A stretch of DNA of 64,000 bases, taken from assembly GCA_002346535.1 (NCBI GenBank), contig DDZZ01000041.1, positions 30,871 to 94,870 of the forward strand, given 5' to 3'. The DNA is from Opitutales bacterium UBA2995. Its GTDB lineage: Bacteria > Verrucomicrobiota > Verrucomicrobiia > Opitutales > UBA2995. Both the position numbers and the translations under genes were made by a program. Below the pieces are notes generated by a model that searched no databases, was not told the DNA's origin, and saw only the letters and a program-made list of their open reading frames with translations. Shown here in pieces: positions 8,592 through 17,618 of the stretch. Positions within the stretch are counted from its first letter, which is position 1, and every line of letters starts with the position of its first letter.

Positions 8592-9518
8592 ACTGAAACT
8601 CCAAATCGACCCGAGCCCAACAAAGTCAAATCCTACCTCCTCGAACTTCAGGAAAAAATTTGTGGGGCTCTTGAGGAAGAAGACGGTGCGCTCAAAATCA
8701 ATGAGGATTCCTGGTCCAGGGAAGAAGGAGGTGGCGGACGATCAAGGATAATGGAAGGGTCGGTATTTGAAAAAGCAGGAGTCAACTTTTCAGATGTTTG
8801 GGGAACCGAATTACCGCAAGCTGCAACCGCCAGCAGACCCGAGCTGGCAGGCTGTAAATTTCGAGCCATGGGAGTCAGTCTGGTCATTCACCCACTCAAT
8901 CCGCACATTCCAAGCACCCATGCCAACGTCCGATTCTTCTGCGCCGAAAAAGAAGGTGGAGACCCGATTTGGTGGTTTGGCGGAGCATTTGACCTCACTC
9001 CCTACTATGGCTACGAGGAGGATGCTATTCATTGGCATGAAACTGCCCGGGCAGCCTGCCAAGCAGGGGACCACGACTACTATCCGAAATTCAAAAAATG
9101 GTGCGATGATTACTTTAAGTTGCCACATAGGAAAGAACAACGGGGAATTGGCGGCATTTTTTTTGATGACTTTTCTGAAGTCAGTTTCTCCTTTAGTTTT
9201 GGACTGCTACAATGCGTGGGAGACCACTTTTTAAAAGGCTATCTGCCGATTGTTCAAAGACGCAAAGAAACAAAGTGGACGAAGGAACAAAAAGAATTCC
9301 AGTTGTACAGGCGCGGTCGTTATGTTGAGTTCAACTTGATCTGGGATCGGGGAACCAAGTTTGGCCTTCAATCCGGAGGACGCACAGAATCCATCCTCAT
9401 GTCAATGCCTCCAATCGCCAAATGGAAGTATGATTGGCATCCACTCAAGGGCACTCCCGAGTCCAAACTTTACGAGACGTACCTAAAACCGCAGGACTGG
9501 CTGCAAAAGCTAGGATGA
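8589..9518 (+). CDS. hemF: Coproporphyrinogen III oxidase, oxygen-dependent
   Basis: Oxidatively decarboxylates coproporphyrinogen III to protoporphyrinogen IX using O2, a late step of heme synthesis. Family blocks in order: GGGRSRIMEGSVFEKAGVNFS, GVSLVIHPLNPHIPSTHANVRFF, WWFGGAFDLTPYYGYEEDA, GIGGIFFDDFSE and YVEFNLIWDRGTKFGLQSGGRTESILMSMPP. Length 309 is normal for HemF. Start ATG overlaps the stop of the decayed regulator upstream; the stop overlaps the hemE ATG by four bases, so hemF and hemE are translationally coupled. Presence of this O2-dependent enzyme implies at least periodic aerobic growth. Confidence 0.95.
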   Translation: MTETPNRPEPNKVKSYLLELQEKICGALEEEDGALKINEDSWSREEGGGGRSRIMEGSVFEKAGVNFSDVWGTELPQAATASRPELAGCKFRAMGVSLVIHPLNPHIPSTHANVRFFCAEKEGGDPIWWFGGAFDLTPYYGYEEDAIHWHETARAACQAGDHDYYPKFKKWCDDYFKLPHRKEQRGIGGIFFDDFSEVSFSFSFGLLQCVGDHFLKGYLPIVQRRKETKWTKEQKEFQLYRRGRYVEFNLIWDRGTKFGLQSGGRTESILMSMPPIAKWKYDWHPLKGTPESKLYETYLKPQDWLQKLG

Positions 9519-10552
9519 CCGAAGAGCTTTCATTAACATATAGGGAACGCTTTTATGCCGCTGCGAATTGTCAACCCGTTGATCGACCACCCGTTTGGTT
9601 AATGCGACAAGCGGGTCGATCGTTGCCCGAATACAGGCACCTGAAGGAAAAATATTCCTTTCTCGAGCTCGCTCAAAATCCCGAGCTGGCTGTAGAGGTA
9701 ACCCTGCAACCCATTCGAAGATTCAGTTTCGACGCAGCAATTCTATTTAGCGACATATTGGTGATTCCGGAAGCCATGGGTCAGCCCTACTCTTTTAGGG
9801 AAGAAGGTGGCATCGCTATGGACTTACCTATTAGGAGTCGCTCCGAAATCGAGAAACTTTCAAACGATGCGGTAACCGACCGCCTAAACTATGTCCGTAC
9901 AACTTTGGAGATCTTGAGAGAAGAACTTTCTTACAACAGAGCCCTGCTGGGGTTCGCAGGATCACCCTGGACGCTCGCCACATACATGGTGGAAGGAGGC
10001 AGCTCAAAGGATTATAAATATGTCTTGGACCTCTATCATAATCATATAGAGGACTTTGAATTTTTGATGGGAAAAATAACCGAAGCGGTGATTGCCTATT
10101 TTAAGATGCAGATTTCGGCTGGCGTTGACGCGGTTCAAATTTTTGATTCCTGGGGAGGAATCCTGAAGGGTTCCGATTATTTCGAAGGCTCGCTAAAGTG
10201 GATCCGTCAAATTGTGGAAGCCATTCGTGATGACATATCCGTTATTGTGTTTGCCAAAGGGTGTTCCGAACACTTGGAAGACCTTTGCGCTACAGGAGCT
10301 CAAATAATGGGATTAGACTGGACAATCAACATCGGCGAGGCAGCCAAAAGAATTCCAAGAAACATTGCCATTCAAGGAAACATGGATCCCCTGATTCTGA
10401 ACACCAATCCAAAGAATACCATCAAAGAAACTCAAAAGGTATTGGATGCGGTGAACGGCAGACCCGGCCATATCTTCAATCTGGGACACGGAATCGATAA
10501 GGGTGCCAAACTTGAGAATATTCAGGCTATGCTCGATACCATAAGATCCTGA
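9515..10552 (+). CDS. hemE: Uroporphyrinogen decarboxylase
   Basis: Decarboxylates the four acetate side chains of uroporphyrinogen III to give coproporphyrinogen III, the substrate of the upstream-encoded HemF. The signature PPVWLMRQAGRSLPEYR is near the N-terminus, followed by ILFSDILVIPEAMG with the catalytic Asp, GFAGSPWTLATYMVEGG, and HIFNLGHGI near the end. The ATG at 9515 gives 345 residues, the usual length, and forms an ATGA overlap with hemF; a longer frame starting at 9434 lies wholly inside hemF and was set aside. The stop codon runs into a perfect inverted repeat that should act as terminator. Confidence 0.95.
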   Translation: MTEELSLTYRERFYAAANCQPVDRPPVWLMRQAGRSLPEYRHLKEKYSFLELAQNPELAVEVTLQPIRRFSFDAAILFSDILVIPEAMGQPYSFREEGGIAMDLPIRSRSEIEKLSNDAVTDRLNYVRTTLEILREELSYNRALLGFAGSPWTLATYMVEGGSSKDYKYVLDLYHNHIEDFEFLMGKITEAVIAYFKMQISAGVDAVQIFDSWGGILKGSDYFEGSLKWIRQIVEAIRDDISVIVFAKGCSEHLEDLCATGAQIMGLDWTINIGEAAKRIPRNIAIQGNMDPLILNTNPKNTIKETQKVLDAVNGRPGHIFNLGHGIDKGAKLENIQAMLDTIRS

Positions 10553-10581
10553 ATTAATTTTCAGGCTAGGAAAATTAATTC
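10551..10581. terminator. Perfect 12-bp inverted repeat at the hemE stop
   Basis: GAATTAATTTTC at 10551-10562 is mirrored exactly by GAAAATTAATTC at 10570-10581 across a 7-base loop. It begins within the hemE TGA and also covers the TAA of the opposite-strand remnant at 10575. The stem is AT-rich, so thermodynamically modest, but the position between convergent ends and the T-rich flank on each strand fit a bidirectional terminator. Confidence 0.6.
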
Positions 10582-10722
10582 TTGGATCGCACAATCACCG
10601 AACTTACGGAATTTGCAAAAGGCACAAAGTCACCGTGGGCGGAAAGACTATCGATACTCTGGCTGACCATCTTGGCCTCACCGCGGAATTCCGAATCGGT
10701 ATAGATAAATATCTCGGCCTCT
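10575..10722 (-). pseudogene. C-terminal remnant resembling a beta/gamma-crystallin domain
   Basis: The minus-strand frame EIFIYTDSEFRGEAKMVSQSIDSL followed by FVPFANSVSSVIVRSKN and a stop has the pattern of a beta/gamma-crystallin motif: an aromatic strand, D-x-x-F-R-G, then a terminal S-S-V-x-V strand. Only about 48 residues exist and no start codon belongs to them. The frame is entered directly from the amidase remnant upstream at about 10718, so it is best read as the tail of a second gene brought in by deletion. The family call is by pattern only. Confidence 0.4.
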
Positions 10723-11137
10723 CCATCGCGGAAAATGCTCCGCCGATATGCCCTGGATCAATGGCGAAGACCAAGCCGCTGAGAGGTTCCGTTTTATCAA
10801 GCGCATTTTCAGTAGCGGACTCCTCAACAAAGGCGATCGGTTCCCATGGTTTAAATTGTAACTTCTAATAGCTATCCGGCGAATGTCCATCTTACCGGAT
10901 AAGAACATAGCAAGGGGAAAGGCAAATTAGCTCCTCATCGTAACTATAGGGTAAGTAAATGGTTGAAAGAGCATCCTTTAACTCAGTAAAAGACATTGTC
11001 TCCTGAAACGGATCCAAACTGCTCCAATCCGGAGCATCCCCAAACATTCCAAGCCAGTAAGCAACTGCCGGATGTACCAGACATAAACCAAGAAAAAAGA
11101 TAAAAATCCGAAACACCCCACAAACCTGTTCTTCCAA
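10719..11137 (-). pseudogene. N-terminal remnant of an N-acetylmuramoyl-L-alanine amidase-like gene
   Basis: An ATG at 11137 opens a frame with a hydrophobic leader (FRIFIFFLGLCLVHPAVA) and then WSSLDPFQETMSFTELKDAL, which stops at 10892. In another frame downstream, KPWEPIAFVEES leads to LSGLVFAIDPGHIGGAFSAME. The IDPGHIGG block is the zinc-binding start of an Amidase_3-type domain, and the order leader, WSSLDPFQ block, then IDPGHxGG matches exported amidases I recall from Opitutae. After AME the frame runs into the crystallin-like remnant, so most of the catalytic domain is deleted. At least one frameshift and one deletion. Confidence 0.52.
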
Positions 11138-11206
11138 ACCGCAAGAGCAAATATATTGAGAGATCGAAGATTGCCAAAATTCGCGCCCTCTAATTTAAAC
11201 CTCCTT

Positions 11207-11755
11207 ATGGTCAAACGAGTCTGTGTCTATTGCGCATCATCGCCGAATCTGGCGGAAACTTTTTTACAGAGTGCTTACACTTTGGGGAAATACTTTGCCA
11301 GAGCAGGAGTCACAACGGTTTATGGCTGCGGCGGCACCGGGTTGATGGGCAGTCTGGCCGATGGAGTTCTCGATCACGGGGGAGACGTAGTTGGTATCAT
11401 TCCAAATTTTATGGTTGATCGCGAATGGGCTCACCAGGGCGTTTCCAATTTAATCCGCGTCGATTCCATGCACGAACGGAAGGCTCGCATGGAAAAAGAA
11501 GCCGACGCCTTTATAATTTTGCCCGGGGGATGTGGAACATTTGAAGAGGCTTGGGAAATTATCACCTGGAAGCGCCTGAAACTTCACGTCAAACCCATTT
11601 GCATAGCCAATCTTTGGAATTATTATGACCCATTGGTTGCGCAGTTAGACAACGCCATAGCCGACCAGTTTATGCGCAACGAACATCGCGAACTTTTCGA
11701 TGTCCGTGAATCTATCGAAGCAGTTCAGGATTGGGTCACACAAGAAAGAACCTGA
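11207..11755 (+). CDS. LOG-family nucleoside monophosphate phosphoribohydrolase-like protein
   Basis: Rossmann-fold protein of the TIGR00730/LOG family; characterised members cleave nucleoside 5'-monophosphates, in plants releasing active cytokinin. The family motif PGGxGTxxE is present as LPGGCGTFEEAWE, with YGCGGTGLMGSLADGVLDHGG and SMHERKARM as further conserved blocks. I use the ATG at 11207 (MVKRVCVYCASS), which puts the first beta strand at the N-terminus and gives 182 residues, the usual size; the longer frame from 11156 adds a non-family extension. Stands alone, with the ruined amidase divergent upstream. The biological substrate in bacteria is generally unclear. Confidence 0.88.
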   Translation: MVKRVCVYCASSPNLAETFLQSAYTLGKYFARAGVTTVYGCGGTGLMGSLADGVLDHGGDVVGIIPNFMVDREWAHQGVSNLIRVDSMHERKARMEKEADAFIILPGGCGTFEEAWEIITWKRLKLHVKPICIANLWNYYDPLVAQLDNAIADQFMRNEHRELFDVRESIEAVQDWVTQERT

Positions 11756-12016
11756 TCGTGGAGCCTTTCCACTCATCCGTCCAATTCCCGAGAAACCAAA
11801 AAAGATTGTTTTGGACTTCACCCACCCTACAGTCACGCTTATGTGGCTAATGACTCAACACGGCTTGAACTGCCAAGCCACTATCCTATCCTGTTTAGCG
11901 GAATCTTTAAATTTTTTTAAGGGATTCTTGAAAAGAACCGGATAACCCAAACTCCTTGGCGAATTCCTGGCCGGAAAATATTGTAATCCAAAAGGAAATT
12001 TCGATTTATCTTTTCC

Positions 12017-13507
12017 ATGTCCAGTGATTTCCGCAAAAGAAACAACTTTTTTAAAAGGGGCCGTCTTGCTTTCGAAGCAGGTCAATTTGAAAAAGCTATT
12101 CATGCATTCAATAAAGTCATCGAATGGGATCCAAAGGACGCCAACGCATTCACTTTTCGCGGTCTGGCGCAAAGGGAATTGCGAAATTTTGAAGCCGCGC
12201 TTAATGATTTAAAGCAAGTTGTTGATATCAATCCTAATTACCGAGTAGGTTTCCTCAACCTGGGTTGCGTGCAAAGGGATTTCGGTAAAATCGATGAGGC
12301 CATAAATTCCTTTAATAAAGCGGAGGAGAATGATCCAGAAAATCCACTTGTCTTTCAAAATCGGGCTACTGCTCATATCGCGAGCGATGAGTGGGACTCC
12401 GCCCTTGCCGATTGCGACACAGCCCTGGCACTAGCCCCGGAAGGAGCAGCCGCATACGCGATTCTCGCCCATGCACAATTTGGAACGGGTGACAGCCAAC
12501 TGGCTATAAAAACAATCGGTCGGTCGCTCGAATTGGATCCCGAAGAAGCCGAAGCGTACCGGGTACGCGGAATCGTCCATTGTGCACAAGACAATTTGGA
12601 AGACGGAATCGCGGACTTTATAAAAGCAAGGGAGCTGAATCCCAACGTCCAACTCGATTACCTGGACAAACCGGAAGCACTTCTGGACCGTCTTTTGGAA
12701 AAACTCAGCAAACTCATCGGCCTTGACCGCGTTAAAGAGGAAGTTCGTTCCCTTATCAATCTGGTCAAAGTTCGCCGATTGAGAAGGTCCGCTAATTTAC
12801 CGGCTGTCCCCTTGTCGCTTCACATGGTGTTTACGGGCAATCCGGGAACGGGCAAAACAACCATCGCACGACTCATATCGCTTATTTACCATGTCCTGGG
12901 TGTATTGAGTAAAGGACATCTTGTAGAAGTCGATCGCGCGGGACTCGTAGCCGGTTACGTCGGCCAAACGGCCCTCAAAGTCCACGAAGTTCTAACCAAA
13001 GCTCACGGCGGAGTGCTCTTTATAGACGAAGCGTATTCCTTAACCTCCCGAGGAGATGCCAAGGACTTTGGCCTGGAAGCCATCGACACATTAATCAAAG
13101 GCATGGAAGACAAGCGGAGCAACTTGGTCATTATCGTTGCCGGCTATCCTGAAAAAATGAGGGAGTTTCTCAAAGCCAATCCGGGGATAAAATCCCGTTT
13201 CAGCAAAGTTATTCTCTTTGATGATTACAATGCCGGTGAGCTAATGGCCATTTTTGAAAAGATGTGCAGAGACCATTACTATCAACTCAATGAAGACGCA
13301 AAAAAGACCACCTTGCAGGCCTTTAAAGCATTAGCCCCTGAGGAAATGGGGCTTTATGGCAATGGACGTGGCGTCAGAAATTATTTCGAACTCACCATAA
13401 CCAGCCAGGCAAACCGATTAGGAAACATGAAAAATGTCAGTGAAGATCAGCTAGTAAAAATTCTTGCTGAAGACCTGCCATCGGAAGATTTCTGGGTCCA
13501 CGAGTGA
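12017..13507 (+). CDS. TPR-repeat protein with CbxX/CfxQ-type AAA+ ATPase domain
   Basis: Residues 1-215 are about six tetratricopeptide repeats (for example KAIHAFNKVIEWDPKDANAF and DALADCDTALALAPEG-like units), a protein-binding solenoid. From about 230 follows an AAA+ ATPase of the CbxX/CfxQ group: GLDRVKEEVRSLINLVKVRR, Walker A GNPGTGKTT near 274, the pore-loop region DRAGLVAGYVGQTALK, Walker B VLFIDEAYSL near 335 and sensor block IVAGYPEKMREFL. This group includes Rubisco activases and the N-terminal-TPR EccA proteins of type VII secretion; no Rubisco or ESX genes are here, so the target is unknown. The next gene encodes a one-helix protein about 107 bases on, a possible partner. Confidence 0.85.
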   Translation: MSSDFRKRNNFFKRGRLAFEAGQFEKAIHAFNKVIEWDPKDANAFTFRGLAQRELRNFEAALNDLKQVVDINPNYRVGFLNLGCVQRDFGKIDEAINSFNKAEENDPENPLVFQNRATAHIASDEWDSALADCDTALALAPEGAAAYAILAHAQFGTGDSQLAIKTIGRSLELDPEEAEAYRVRGIVHCAQDNLEDGIADFIKARELNPNVQLDYLDKPEALLDRLLEKLSKLIGLDRVKEEVRSLINLVKVRRLRRSANLPAVPLSLHMVFTGNPGTGKTTIARLISLIYHVLGVLSKGHLVEVDRAGLVAGYVGQTALKVHEVLTKAHGGVLFIDEAYSLTSRGDAKDFGLEAIDTLIKGMEDKRSNLVIIVAGYPEKMREFLKANPGIKSRFSKVILFDDYNAGELMAIFEKMCRDHYYQLNEDAKKTTLQAFKALAPEEMGLYGNGRGVRNYFELTITSQANRLGNMKNVSEDQLVKILAEDLPSEDFWVHE

Positions 13508-13614
13508 GGTCTAAGCTTAATAATCTTTAGGCACATACGTCTATTATTCCAAACACTTGGATTGAGCAGCGGTTTGACACCCAAGGATACATTTGCAAGG
13601 AAGTTTAACAATCA

Positions 13615-14037
13615 ATGCCCATAAAAGACAAGAGACCTCCATTGCTGAAAGGTTTCTCCACTTCTGGAGCCGGTAAAGGGACGGCCTTGACTAGTCCAAC
13701 GACATCACTCTGGTTGGCTATTATTTTTGTGGCATTGATATTTGCCCTGGGAAGTATTCAACGGACGGTTTCCAAAGCTGAGGAGGAAGCGAATCCGAAT
13801 AATATTGTACGATCTGGTTATTTATCAGACGCTCCGGAAAAAGAACCTCAAATTCAACCTCCACCAAATCCAGATCTCATTTCATTTAGAGACCAGGGTG
13901 CGGAAGAAATCATTTTGGAGGCCATACAACTTGAAAAAGAGGTCGAACCGATCGAGCTAAAACCAATCGACCTGGACCTGAAACTCGAGGTCCCCGAAGA
14001 ACTGCAAGGACCGGAAGATAGTTCTTTTTTCGAGTGA
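13615..14037 (+). CDS. Hypothetical single-pass membrane protein, acidic tail
   Basis: Not recognised. 140 residues: a short basic N-terminus (KDKRPPLLKGF), one clear membrane helix at about 32-48 (LWLAIIFVALIFALGSI), then a Pro/Glu-rich tail with PQIQPPPNPD and a repeated acidic pattern EKEVEPIELKPIDLDLKLEV. By the positive-inside rule the N-terminus is cytoplasmic and the tail periplasmic. The tail looks disordered and could be a tether or binding arm. It follows the AAA+ ATPase on the same strand but 107 bases away, so cotranscription is possible, not shown. Codon use looks like real coding sequence. Confidence 0.6.
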   Translation: MPIKDKRPPLLKGFSTSGAGKGTALTSPTTSLWLAIIFVALIFALGSIQRTVSKAEEEANPNNIVRSGYLSDAPEKEPQIQPPPNPDLISFRDQGAEEIILEAIQLEKEVEPIELKPIDLDLKLEVPEELQGPEDSSFFE

Positions 14038-14099
14038 AGGCAAACCGGTAAAGAAATTCCCGCGCCAACGGGTTCAGAAGATTCTTATCCGTACCTCAA

Positions 14100-14576
14100 C
14101 TACTTGTCCAACTGGATTCCATCCTCGCCAGGTGTGAGCGCCAGGCCGGCAGCCTCCTTGAAAACTTCAGTAACGTAAACCAGCCCGGAGACACGATTGT
14201 TCTCAACAACTGGTAAACACTCGTGTTTACCTTGGCTCATTCGCTTGATGATCTCCGCCAATCCAGTATCGGGCGACAAAACCGGAAAATCCTTTTCCAT
14301 GACCGTTTCAACTGTTTCCAAAAGTTGCTCATCAACACCTGCCAAAAATGATTCATAATTTCTTACTCCCTCCTCGGGTTTGGAAAAACCACGCAAAAGT
14401 GCTTCAGGAGTTAACAAACCTGCAAATTCTCCTTCCGTGTCGATCACCACAATTGCTCCAGTATTCATTTTACGCTCCTCCCCATACAAAAGAAGGCCAA
14501 GCGCTTCTCGTAATGTATGTGCCGTGCTGATACGCAAGAATTGATTGATCATCAATGCATCTGCATGCGTGCTCAT
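14100..14576 (-). CDS. CBS-domain pair protein
   Basis: 158 residues made of two CBS motifs: the first around TLREALGLLLYG with GAIVVIDTEGEFAGLLTPEALLRGF, the second VMEKDFPVLSPDTGLAEIIKRMSQG with CLPVVENNRVSGLVYVTEVF. CBS pairs bind adenosyl ligands and act as regulatory modules. Its start overlaps the stop of the SulP gene by four bases (ATGA), so it is made together with that carrier, whose own C-terminus also carries CBS-like sequence. I infer a regulatory subunit for the transporter. The ligand cannot be told from the sequence. Confidence 0.82.
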   Translation of the reverse strand: MSTHADALMINQFLRISTAHTLREALGLLLYGEERKMNTGAIVVIDTEGEFAGLLTPEALLRGFSKPEEGVRNYESFLAGVDEQLLETVETVMEKDFPVLSPDTGLAEIIKRMSQGKHECLPVVENNRVSGLVYVTEVFKEAAGLALTPGEDGIQLDK

Positions 14577-16852
14577 ACTTTTGGTAACTCCTTTTCCGGA
14601 TTAAAGCCGATAGCCATCCCGATTCCTTTCAATAAATCAATTGAGCGGACTAAACCTTTGAGGCGTCCATCCTCATCACAAATCGGCACCACCGACAAAC
14701 CTTGCTTTACAGACGCCTCAACCAGATTGTGAATTTCAGTGCGTTCACTTAGTCGGGGAAGGTCGCGGCGGCTGATCTCGCCTAACGAGGTCGTAAATTG
14801 CCTTTGCATGATTTCACCCAAGTCTTCAGGCGTAAGGTATTCGGCAATCTCTGGACTGAGATCATCACTGAGCGCGGTCAGTATAGTCCAAATCGTTAGC
14901 TCCCCATCCAATTTTCCTTCCTTGTTCTGCAAAAACAAAGATGAAGAAGATTTGGTGTCCGCATTCTTAAACATTTCATACATCAACCAGACCGCCTCAC
15001 GTAGAGCATGCTGGTTCCCAAACCGCAGAATGCACGGGCTAAGAATCGATCGTGCGGTTAGTGAGTCAGCAGAAGAAGCATCTGGGACAGTTCCATTATC
15101 CCGGGCTGCTTTGGACCGCCTCATCTCAACAATACTCATGGCTCGCGCAAAGGCTAATTCGGTTGATTGAAAGAGCTTATTGTCGGCGTAGAAAATGTTT
15201 TGCTCGCCGATTTGCTTTCTCAAACCAGAGCCGGTCATCACTTTTTCGAGCTCGTCTTCGATCCCACACACCACGAGTTGGATATTTTTTTTGGAAAGTA
15301 CCTCCCAATAATGTTCTAACATGGCCATGGCCGAACTACCCACCGCACGCAAACGTTTCATCCTCAATATGACCACTCGGGTCTGCGGCGTAATGCAAGT
15401 GAGCATCTTGTAATCCAGATCCTCGGCGGCCGCGAAATACAAATCACCTTCCATATTGACGATCACAATCGGAGATGGAGCTGCGCGATTAAATGGGACT
15501 TCATCAAATCCACTGTCAGAGCGCGGGACCAACTGTGTAAGGTCCGTCTCTCCCGTCACACGAAGCAACAACACCAGCGAGAGGGTGACCCCCACAAAAA
15601 TGGCGTACTCCAAAGGTAAGATAAGCGTCGAACCAAGCGTGCCAAATAAAACCATCCTTGAATGCCTGCCGGAACGAAGGGTAACCAGCATCCGCCGTTT
15701 GTCAATCATGCTGTAAGCGATCACCATCAACAAACCGGCTAGACAAGCTTTGGGAATGTAATTTGCAACATCTGCTAATAACAAAATAGTCAGGGCAGTC
15801 CACAAAGCCGAGAAGATGGCTGCCATCCGCGTACGTCCACCCGATTTGAAACAAACGGCAGATCGTGTAAAAGATCCGGAACCGGCAAAGCAGGAAAAAA
15901 ACGAACCGGCAAGATTTCCGGCACCTTGTCCAACGAACTCTCTGTTGAAGTCCAACCGTTGCCCGGACTGACTCGCTACAGCCCGGGCAATCGAGGCGGC
16001 CTCAATCAAACCTAGTACAGCCAGCGCAGCTGCTCCCAATCCGATCTCTCTAGTCAAATCAAAGGACAAAGGAAATAGCAGGTCTGGAATTTGAAAAATT
16101 CCGGAAAAGCTGGCCTCAATGACGCCTATATCACGCACAATTTCCAGCCTTCGATCCGCCATATCCACCTCGTGCCAACCCATGTAAAATGACAGGGCAC
16201 CGGCCACTAAAATCGCCAATACTGCTCCCGGAAACTGGGGATTAATCTTCGGAATTAAAATAAGGAGAACGATGGTTAATGCTCCTATAAATAAAGCATA
16301 GGGGTTGGTCTGAGGTAAGTGGGCGAAGGTTTGAAATACTACTTCGAAAAATCGTTCTGGCCGTTCTTCAAAGGTAACGCCGGTCAAATTCTTTATCTGG
16401 TTGAAGGCTATGAGGATTCCTGCACCCGCCGTGAATCCAATCACTACAGAGTGGGACACATAACGAATAATTCCCCCCAAACGAAGTAACCCAAATGCCA
16501 TCTGGATGGCCCCGACCAAGAAAGTCAGCAGCAATACAATTTGTAGATGATGAATACCGTATTTCTCAGGCAGATGCGCGGTAAGGCTGAAAATAACCAT
16601 ACACAAGGCATTGGTCGGACCGGTCACCAGATGCCTGGAGGATCCTAAGATTGCTGCCAACAGACATGTGATCATCGCGGTATAAAGTCCATAAACCGGA
16701 GGCAACTCGGCAATAACCGCATAGGCCATGGCCTGCGGTACTCCCATAACTGCAACCGTAAGTCCCGCTACGGCATCAGGCTTCAAATCCGTCTTTGAGT
16801 AATCTCCGATAACAGTTAGCCAATTAGCGGGATTCAGCGCGGAAAGTTTCAT
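14573..16852 (-). CDS. SulP-family anion transporter with STAS and CBS domains
   Basis: 759 residues. The membrane part (about 1-415) starts with DAVAGLTVAVMGVPQAMAYAVIAELPPVYGLYTAMI, the SulP consensus, and has GPTNALCMVIFSL and a later FFSCFAGSGSFTRSAVCF. A STAS domain follows (about 435-565: VIVNMEGDLYFAAAEDL, VVILRMKRLRAVGSSAMAML), then a long C-terminal region with CBS-like sequence (SILSPCILRF, VVPICDEDGRLKGLVRSIDLL). SulP carriers move sulfate, bicarbonate or other anions; substrate is undetermined. The C-terminal CBS extension beyond STAS is unusual and pairs with a separate CBS gene overlapping its stop codon. Sulfatases elsewhere in the window make sulfate plausible, but this is inference. 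Confidence 0.88.
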   Translation of the reverse strand: MKLSALNPANWLTVIGDYSKTDLKPDAVAGLTVAVMGVPQAMAYAVIAELPPVYGLYTAMITCLLAAILGSSRHLVTGPTNALCMVIFSLTAHLPEKYGIHHLQIVLLLTFLVGAIQMAFGLLRLGGIIRYVSHSVVIGFTAGAGILIAFNQIKNLTGVTFEERPERFFEVVFQTFAHLPQTNPYALFIGALTIVLLILIPKINPQFPGAVLAILVAGALSFYMGWHEVDMADRRLEIVRDIGVIEASFSGIFQIPDLLFPLSFDLTREIGLGAAALAVLGLIEAASIARAVASQSGQRLDFNREFVGQGAGNLAGSFFSCFAGSGSFTRSAVCFKSGGRTRMAAIFSALWTALTILLLADVANYIPKACLAGLLMVIAYSMIDKRRMLVTLRSGRHSRMVLFGTLGSTLILPLEYAIFVGVTLSLVLLLRVTGETDLTQLVPRSDSGFDEVPFNRAAPSPIVIVNMEGDLYFAAAEDLDYKMLTCITPQTRVVILRMKRLRAVGSSAMAMLEHYWEVLSKKNIQLVVCGIEDELEKVMTGSGLRKQIGEQNIFYADNKLFQSTELAFARAMSIVEMRRSKAARDNGTVPDASSADSLTARSILSPCILRFGNQHALREAVWLMYEMFKNADTKSSSSLFLQNKEGKLDGELTIWTILTALSDDLSPEIAEYLTPEDLGEIMQRQFTTSLGEISRRDLPRLSERTEIHNLVEASVKQGLSVVPICDEDGRLKGLVRSIDLLKGIGMAIGFNPEKELPKV

Positions 16853-16912
16853 AGGTTAGAATAGTAAAGCAAAACAGTATTCAAAATTTCGGGACAGGCA
16901 AGCCTCCACATT

Positions 16913-17473
16913 TTACAGAATTGAGTGCTTTTCCAACGCATGCCGAACCTCGTTAACAGGCAAACCCATGATATTGGAGTAGGACCCCTCCCAACGATCA
17001 ATAATCAGTTCCTTGCCTTCCTGAATTCCATACCCTCCAGCCTTATCAAGTGGATTTACAATTTTAAAATAATCAGTGATCAAGTCGTCGTCAAAGGCCT
17101 TAAAGGTGACCTTACTGATAACGGTAAAGAGTTCATGAATGCCTGACGCATGGTGACAAATGTAAACCGCTGTATAAACACAATGGGTATGCCCGCTCAT
17201 TCGTTTCAGCATGTTCCGTGCATCCGACAGATCGGTGGGTTTGTTCAAAATCTCGTCACCGAGCGCGACCGTAGTGTCGGATCCCAAAACCCAGCTATCG
17301 GGATTTTTCCGGGCAGCCCAAATTGCCTTCAATTGAGCATTGGTTTCAACGAGCTCACGAGGATCACTGATGTCGTTCACTTCGTCGACCTGAGCAACCA
17401 GAATCCGAAAGGATATACCGATGGAATCAAGCAACTGTTTTCTACGAGGTGAGCCGGAAGCCAGGATAAGCAT
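16913..17473 (-). CDS. maf: Maf-family nucleotide pyrophosphatase
   Basis: House-cleaning pyrophosphatase that hydrolyses non-canonical or dTTP/UTP-type nucleoside triphosphates; historically described as a septum-formation inhibitor. The N-terminal signature LILASGSPRRKQLLDSIGI is intact, followed by VLGSDTTVAL with the catalytic Asp, KPTDLSDARNMLKRMSGHTHCVYTAV and DKAGGYGIQEG. It ends with a typical NIMGLPVNEVRHAL. 186 residues is the normal length. The gene lies between the SulP carrier and the divergent nadE; the 145-base gap to nadE contains a promoter-like element for nadE. Confidence 0.92.
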   Translation of the reverse strand: MLILASGSPRRKQLLDSIGISFRILVAQVDEVNDISDPRELVETNAQLKAIWAARKNPDSWVLGSDTTVALGDEILNKPTDLSDARNMLKRMSGHTHCVYTAVYICHHASGIHELFTVISKVTFKAFDDDLITDYFKIVNPLDKAGGYGIQEGKELIIDRWEGSYSNIMGLPVNEVRHALEKHSIL

Positions 17474-17553
17474 AGGTGCAGATAAGAAGAAGTTTATCTA
17501 AAAGGTAAATCCTGATCTCGTAATCTTTTTCGTGGATGGAGGCCACTTTCTTT

Positions 17554-17582
17554 TTGATTGAAGCACCAAAAAGCGTTATTGT
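17554..17582 (+). promoter_or_regulatory. Sigma70-like promoter for nadE
   Basis: TTGATT at 17554-17559 and TATTGT at 17577-17582, separated by 17 bases, each matching four of six consensus positions. It lies 36 bases upstream of the nadE ATG in the only substantial gap between the divergent maf and nadE genes. Prediction by eye only. Confidence 0.4.
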
Positions 17583-17618
17583 CTTTCCACGCTATCAATT
17601 ATCTTTCTATTGCTCAAC

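Noticed and set aside
9434..9514. Longer hemE frame starting inside hemF
   Set aside because: ATGA overlap start gives the standard hemE length and N-terminus; the extension is antiphase to hemF codons.
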